Positions 60,151 to 64,000 of a stretch of 64,000 bases of DNA are shown here, piece by piece. Positions within the stretch are counted from its first letter, which is position 1. Every line of letters starts with the position of its first letter. The DNA comes from Gnomoniopsis sp. IMI 355080 (Eukaryota; Ascomycota; Sordariomycetes; Diaporthales; Gnomoniaceae): NCBI GenBank assembly GCA_027946555.1, contig JAPEVC010000004.1, positions 62,001-126,000 of the forward strand, written 5' to 3'. The notes under the pieces were generated by a model. The model did not search any database and was not told the origin of the DNA. It saw nothing but the letters and a program-made list of their open reading frames with translations. A program made the position numbers and the translations under genes.

Positions 60151-60796
60151 ACGATGTGTGGAAATTTGCAGGTATTCATGGTCATTGGAAAAGTGTAGCA
60201 TGACAAGCCATCCCCCGACCCTTGAATCCAGCGCATTACGCGCTATGGGACCGACTTGCAACCTTGGAATGGACTATCGCTGCGATAGGTGCGCGGGGTC
60301 GGATTTGTTGGACGAGTAGGGCTCGAGCATCCCATGACGGGCCGGATGGGCCGTATTGTATTCATATCAAACATATGTTGGGCATGCGGGAAAAGAAAAA
60401 GCATTGGGCAAAACAGGGCGAATTGGAAACTGATGAAGGTGTCGGACAGCAAACGTAAGCGCTTGTATTATTCTCATCTGTATTATAGAATGAAGAGGAT
60501 CCCATGGTGTTTTTGCGACTTGACTTTTGTATTTCACGAACAAGGCGTTACTTACGTGGTATCCGTAACTATCGTGTTTTCCTGAAAACATACAAACTCT
60601 TTAGTGATGACCAGTCAGAATTCTCTCCATGATGCACCACCTGATTGACCGTTTTTTTTTTTCCCTGGAGTAAGTCAGGCCACCTGCCATACCAAATTGG
60701 CATCCTTATCTTTATTTCGTATTTTTTTGGCCAAGTTTAAACGCATCCTGCGCCAAATTGATTCCATTCCTCCACTGGAGCTACCCAACAGCACGC
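60151..60796. other. Convergent 3' spacer, no gene seen
   Basis: These 646 bp lie between the exchanger and P5C reductase stop codons. A T-run lies near 60653-60662. No coding or RNA signal is visible. Confidence 0.55.
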
Positions 60797-61806
60797 TCAC
60801 ATCTCGCCCAATGTCCTCCCCAATTCCTCCCCCCTCGCCGCGGCGGCATTCACCGCCTTCGCCACAATGTCCGCAAACCCACTCGCCTCAAAGCTCTTGA
60901 TCGCCGCCTCCGTCGTCCCTTTCGGACTCGTCACATTGCGCCGCAACTCGGCAGGGCTCGTCTTCTCATCCGTCACCATCATCCGTCCGGAGCCCAGACA
61001 GGTCTGCTTCGCCAGCCGCGTCGCCTGCGTCTCGTCCAGGCCGAGCGCTACGCCCGCCGCCGCAAGGTGCTCGACCAGCGCAAAGAAGTACGCCGGTCCG
61101 CTGCCCGACACGGCCGTGACCGCATCCAGAAGCTCCTCCTTGTCGACCCATTCCGTCACCTTGCTGACGCTGTCGAGCAGCGCTGTCACGAGCGCTTTTT
61201 GCTCCTCGCTCACACCCTCGCCCGCATACACGCCTGAGGCGCCCTCGCCCAGCAGCGCGGGCGTATTGGGCATGACGCGCACGACGGGCGGAACGGCGCC
61301 TGAGGGCGAAGTGCACCATTTGCGCAGGGACGAGACGGTGATGCCCGCGGCGATGGACACGATGAGCGGTAAGGAGGATTGGAAGGTGCTGGCGAGCTCA
61401 ATGCATACGTCCTTGGCGACTTGGGGTTTGACGGCCAGGATGATAATGTCGGCCCCGGCAGCGGCCTCGGCATTGGAAGTTGTGGTGCGAACGCCGAGGG
61501 CGGCGACCTTGTCGCGGTTGACGTCCCAGGGCTCCGAGACGTGGATGGCAGTTTTGTGAGAGGCGAAGCTTTTGCTGACGAGACCCGAGATTATGGCCGA
61601 GGCCATGTTGCCGCCGCCTGGACTTTTGCGTTAGTACATGTAGCAGCAAGGGATGTGAGAATGAGGTATCTCATGGCCCACTTCTCATGAGGGCATATTC
61701 TCGAGAAGACACTCATATGAGAGGTGCAGAAAAAGTGTTATATTCGCTTCTTTCTTGTAAACTTACCTATAAAGGCAATGGTCTGGGAAGAGAGATCTGG
61801 AGCCAT
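60797..61806 (-). CDS. PRO3: Pyrroline-5-carboxylate reductase
   Basis: The enzyme reduces pyrroline-5-carboxylate to L-proline with NAD(P)H, the last step of proline synthesis. Two exons (61767-61806, 60797-61617) with a 149-nt intron give 286 aa. The first exon supplies MAPDLSSQTIAFI, and the splice completes the dinucleotide-binding GGGNMASAII. Later blocks are ADIIILAVKPQVAKDV, VVRVMPNTPALLGEG, the signature AVSGSGPAYFFALVEHLA, and the C-terminal TSPKGTTEAAIKSFE. The fold is an N-terminal Rossmann domain and a C-terminal helical dimerisation domain. No targeting sequence is evident, so a cytosolic location is likely. The intron falls inside the glycine loop, so a start at the downstream ATG would inactivate the enzyme. 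Confidence 0.96.
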
Positions 61807-62345
61807 CTTGTCTGTGCCTTTGACCAATTTGAATACGAAGACGGGGAAAGGTTGGAAGACAAGATTTATTATTTTCCGTTTGTCTTTGCAAGTGCTTGTA
61901 ACTGATGTCTAGCAGGAGGTCTGTCTGCCACGGCCGAAAGACGGAGCTGCTCTGCAAAGGGGGTTAGGGTGGTGCTTCGCTGAAAGCCGACACTATCCGA
62001 GCTTTGAAGGTAGCGAGCGAGGCTGGGATCTCGAAGTGGTCTTCATGATTGAATTCTGGTTGACAAGGTCGCTGATAGGTTCTTTGATCAAACTTTTGGT
62101 TTGAGAATGCCCGACAGAACCTTATTACTGTAGACTACTCACTGTACACCAGAGACTTGAGACAAGCGGAAGAAGAATGAAACCAACGCCGCGGATATCA
62201 TTGCCTCAGAAGGTGAGGTGCTCTATGCTCATACAGTCATTCAAAACATGTCTTTTGCCCCAGCTTGATCCCATTTTCCTGCTTGCCATCCAGAACCGAA
62301 CGCCAAGTCGAAAGAAGCACAAAATATGTGAGTCATGAGTTACCA
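61807..62345. other. Spacer between P5C reductase and J-protein genes
   Basis: These 539 bp contain the P5C reductase promoter on the left and the J-protein 3' UTR on the right. No gene is recognised. Confidence 0.55.
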
Positions 62346-63378
62346 TCAACGCTTCGACCTCTTACTGGCCTTGGGCGCCGCCTCTTCGCTCGCCTTCTTC
62401 TTGCCGGACCCCAGCCTGGCAGCAGCAGCCTGGAAGGCTGCCTCGTCCGGCTCGTCCTCCATTACCTGCTTGCCCTTCTTTGACTTCTTCGAGCTTGCGC
62501 CCGCGCCATACTTCTCGGCCAGCTGGTCCAAGAACGCATCACCGCGTTCTTTTTGCCGACCCGTAATGAGCGCTGCCAGCGCGTCCTCGCCGTTCGACTT
62601 GGCCTTCCCCTTCGCTTTGGTCTTGCCTTTCTTGTTGTCACCAAACAGCTTGTCATGAACCCCAAGTTCCTTTGCATATTCCTCCGCCTCACCCGCCTCA
62701 CCCCTAGCCTCTGCTACCCTTGCCTTACGCTTTGCCGCACTCTCGCCCGTGTACTTCTTGAACGCCTTCACGTCGCCACTCTCAATAGCAGCGTCGATGA
62801 TCCCGCGAAACCGGTCGTCATCTTCCAGCACGTTACTGAGAATAACAGTCTCGTATACGGCGTCCATGTCGCCCTTGTATTTCTCGTACGCCACCAGGAG
62901 GTCGTCTTTCTCCTCGTCGCTGCCCTTGTACTTGGCGGCGAACTTGTTGATGGCGTCAGTGCTAATGGCGTCGGCGTAGGCTTCGCGGTAGTATTCGGTC
63001 CAGTTGAAGCCCTCGCTGTCAACGAGCGAGTCGGATGTGCTGCCTGTGGTGTCGTAGCGCTTGCGCCGGGTAGGGTCTGAGAGGATTGCGTTGGCGAGCG
63101 CGATGCGCTGGAAGGTGGTGTGGGCTTCGGCTTTTTGGGACTCGGGAACTTTGTCTATGAAGAAAGAAGATATGTGTCAGTCACATTGTCGTAGCGAAAT
63201 GCAGTCTATCATTAGCTTAGAGCTGCGCTGGATGAGCTGTACCTGGATGGTGCTTCAGCGCGGCCTTGCGGTACGCCTGTTTGACTTGGTCCGGCGTCGC
63301 ACTGCGTTCGAGCCCGAGGACCTCGTATGGATCAATGACTGGAGGCTCGGACTCCATGTGGTCTTCAATGTCGGACAT
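62346..63378 (-). CDS. DNAJC9-like J-domain protein
   Basis: This is an Hsp40 co-chaperone that should stimulate an Hsp70. DNAJC9 relatives also bind histones H3-H4. Two exons (63243-63378, 62346-63154) with an 88-nt intron give 314 aa. The J domain is N-terminal (about 17-85): DPYEVLGLERSATPDQVKQA, YRKAALKHHP, and HPD completed across the intron as HHPDKVPES, then FQRIALANAILSDPTRRKRY. A helical middle part (FNWTEYYREAYADAIS, DDRFRGIIDAAIESGDVKAF) and a basic Lys/Ala-rich tail (KKGKTKAKGKAKSNG, ending SKRSKR) match the DNAJC9 layout. The tail fits nuclear localisation. The gene is divergent from the deaminase gene over 263 bp. Confidence 0.9.
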
Positions 63379-63641
63379 ATTGAACTTCTGTGTGGACGAG
63401 GGATGTGTCCAAATGCGCTTCAGAAATACCAAGTTGAGAGGCAGTTTGGGGTGGAGGACGCGACTCGAGAGACGCGTCGATTCTAAAGGGTCCTAGGTCG
63501 GTGCCGTTCCCGGCAACAGGGATCAGGGCGTACAGCACCTAACTACCTACGTTGAAGCCCCACACTCAACGTCAACTTTCAAGGGTGCTTTATTGTAACA
63601 TTTGCAAGATACTTTTCTTTACTTTCTTTCAGACTCTTAAA

Positions 63642-64000
63642 ATGGGTGACATAAATACCAACGATCATCGTTCCTACATGAAGCGCGCCCTCAGTCTCGC
63701 CAGGAAATCTCCACCTAAACCGACGAATTACTGCGTCGGCGCCGTGATAGTAAATCAATCCACCAACACAATTTTGGCTGACGGCTACACTCTCGAGTTG
63801 GAAGGCAACACACACGCAGAGCAGTGTTGTCTCATGAAGCTATCCGAAAAGTATCAAGTCCCAGAAGAGCAGCTCAAGGATGTTCTGCCTCGGAATCTCG
63901 CGCTCTACACCACAGTCGAACCCTGTTCAAAACGATTGAGCGGGAATCAGCCCTGTGCGGAGAGAATCTTGCGTCTTGCCGGGACCATCGATGTGGTGTA
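63642..64000 (+). CDS. Rib2-type pyrimidine deaminase, 5' part
   Basis: The frame starts MGDINTNDHRSYMKRALSLA and stays open to the window edge, giving 119 complete codons. It carries a zinc deaminase site: HAE at 58-60 (NTHAEQCC) and PCSKRLSGNQPC with Cys95 and Cys105. The nine-residue gap between those cysteines is typical of riboflavin-pathway (RibD/Rib2) deaminases rather than cytidine deaminases, where it is two. I infer deamination of the pyrimidine intermediate of riboflavin synthesis. The 3' end, and any later intron, lies outside the window. The start is the first ATG after the short spacer shared with the J-protein gene. Confidence 0.85.
   Translation, partial: MGDINTNDHRSYMKRALSLARKSPPKPTNYCVGAVIVNQSTNTILADGYTLELEGNTHAEQCCLMKLSEKYQVPEEQLKDVLPRNLALYTTVEPCSKRLSGNQPCAERILRLAGTIDVV

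Overview
The window is nuclear DNA of a filamentous ascomycete (Pezizomycotina, probably Sordariomycetes). The evidence is short GT-AG introns, mostly 50-120 nt, inside conserved fungal genes; a spliced Yap1-type bZIP regulator with redox cysteines; Pex14, Ndc80, Rtt107/Brc1 and Stn1 of filamentous-fungal type; and secreted GH11, CE5 and GH81 enzymes. I found no bacterial, viral or clear transposon genes. Exon coordinates come from splice signals, reading phase and family resemblance read by eye. No search or RNA data was available.

Left part (1-22 kb). A GH11 endoxylanase (minus) and a CE5 acetylxylan esterase (plus) stand head to head over a 2.4 kb spacer, a small xylan-attack pair. Next come the peroxisomal docking protein Pex14 (minus, with a 7-nt microexon), divergent from kinetochore Ndc80 (plus), then ESCRT-II Vps25 (plus). 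The multi-BRCT repair scaffold Rtt107/Brc1 (minus) is divergent from a secreted GH81 beta-1,3-glucanase (plus), which converges on glycerol kinase (minus).

Middle (22-42 kb). A 5.9 kb stretch without a recognisable gene precedes mitoribosomal mL41/MRPL27 (minus), which is divergent from the SSU-processome factor Utp14 (plus). A Yfl054-like aquaglyceroporin (plus) follows, with a long N-terminal tail and a rewritten second NPA box. Then come a small cysteine-rich ORF (minus), an extended-SDR epimerase (minus) and the Yap1/AP-1 regulator (minus).

Right part (42-64 kb). The ribosome-biogenesis factor Tsr2 (plus) converges on a BSD-domain protein (minus). A YANK-type AGC kinase (minus) is followed by a second gene-poor stretch of 5.6 kb, then telomere-capping Stn1 (minus), a vacuolar Ca2+/H+ exchanger (plus), pyrroline-5-carboxylate reductase (minus), a DNAJC9-like J-protein (minus), and the 5' end of a Rib2-type deaminase (plus) cut by the window edge.

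Most genes are housekeeping and functionally independent. The only neighbours that clearly form a pathway are the xylanase and the acetylxylan esterase. The most unusual details are a 57-nt intron in the Yap1 gene that is in frame and free of stops inside the C-terminal redox domain, the SPSS replacement of the second NPA box in the aquaglyceroporin, the Pex14 microexon, and a probable GC-AG intron in the GH81 gene.
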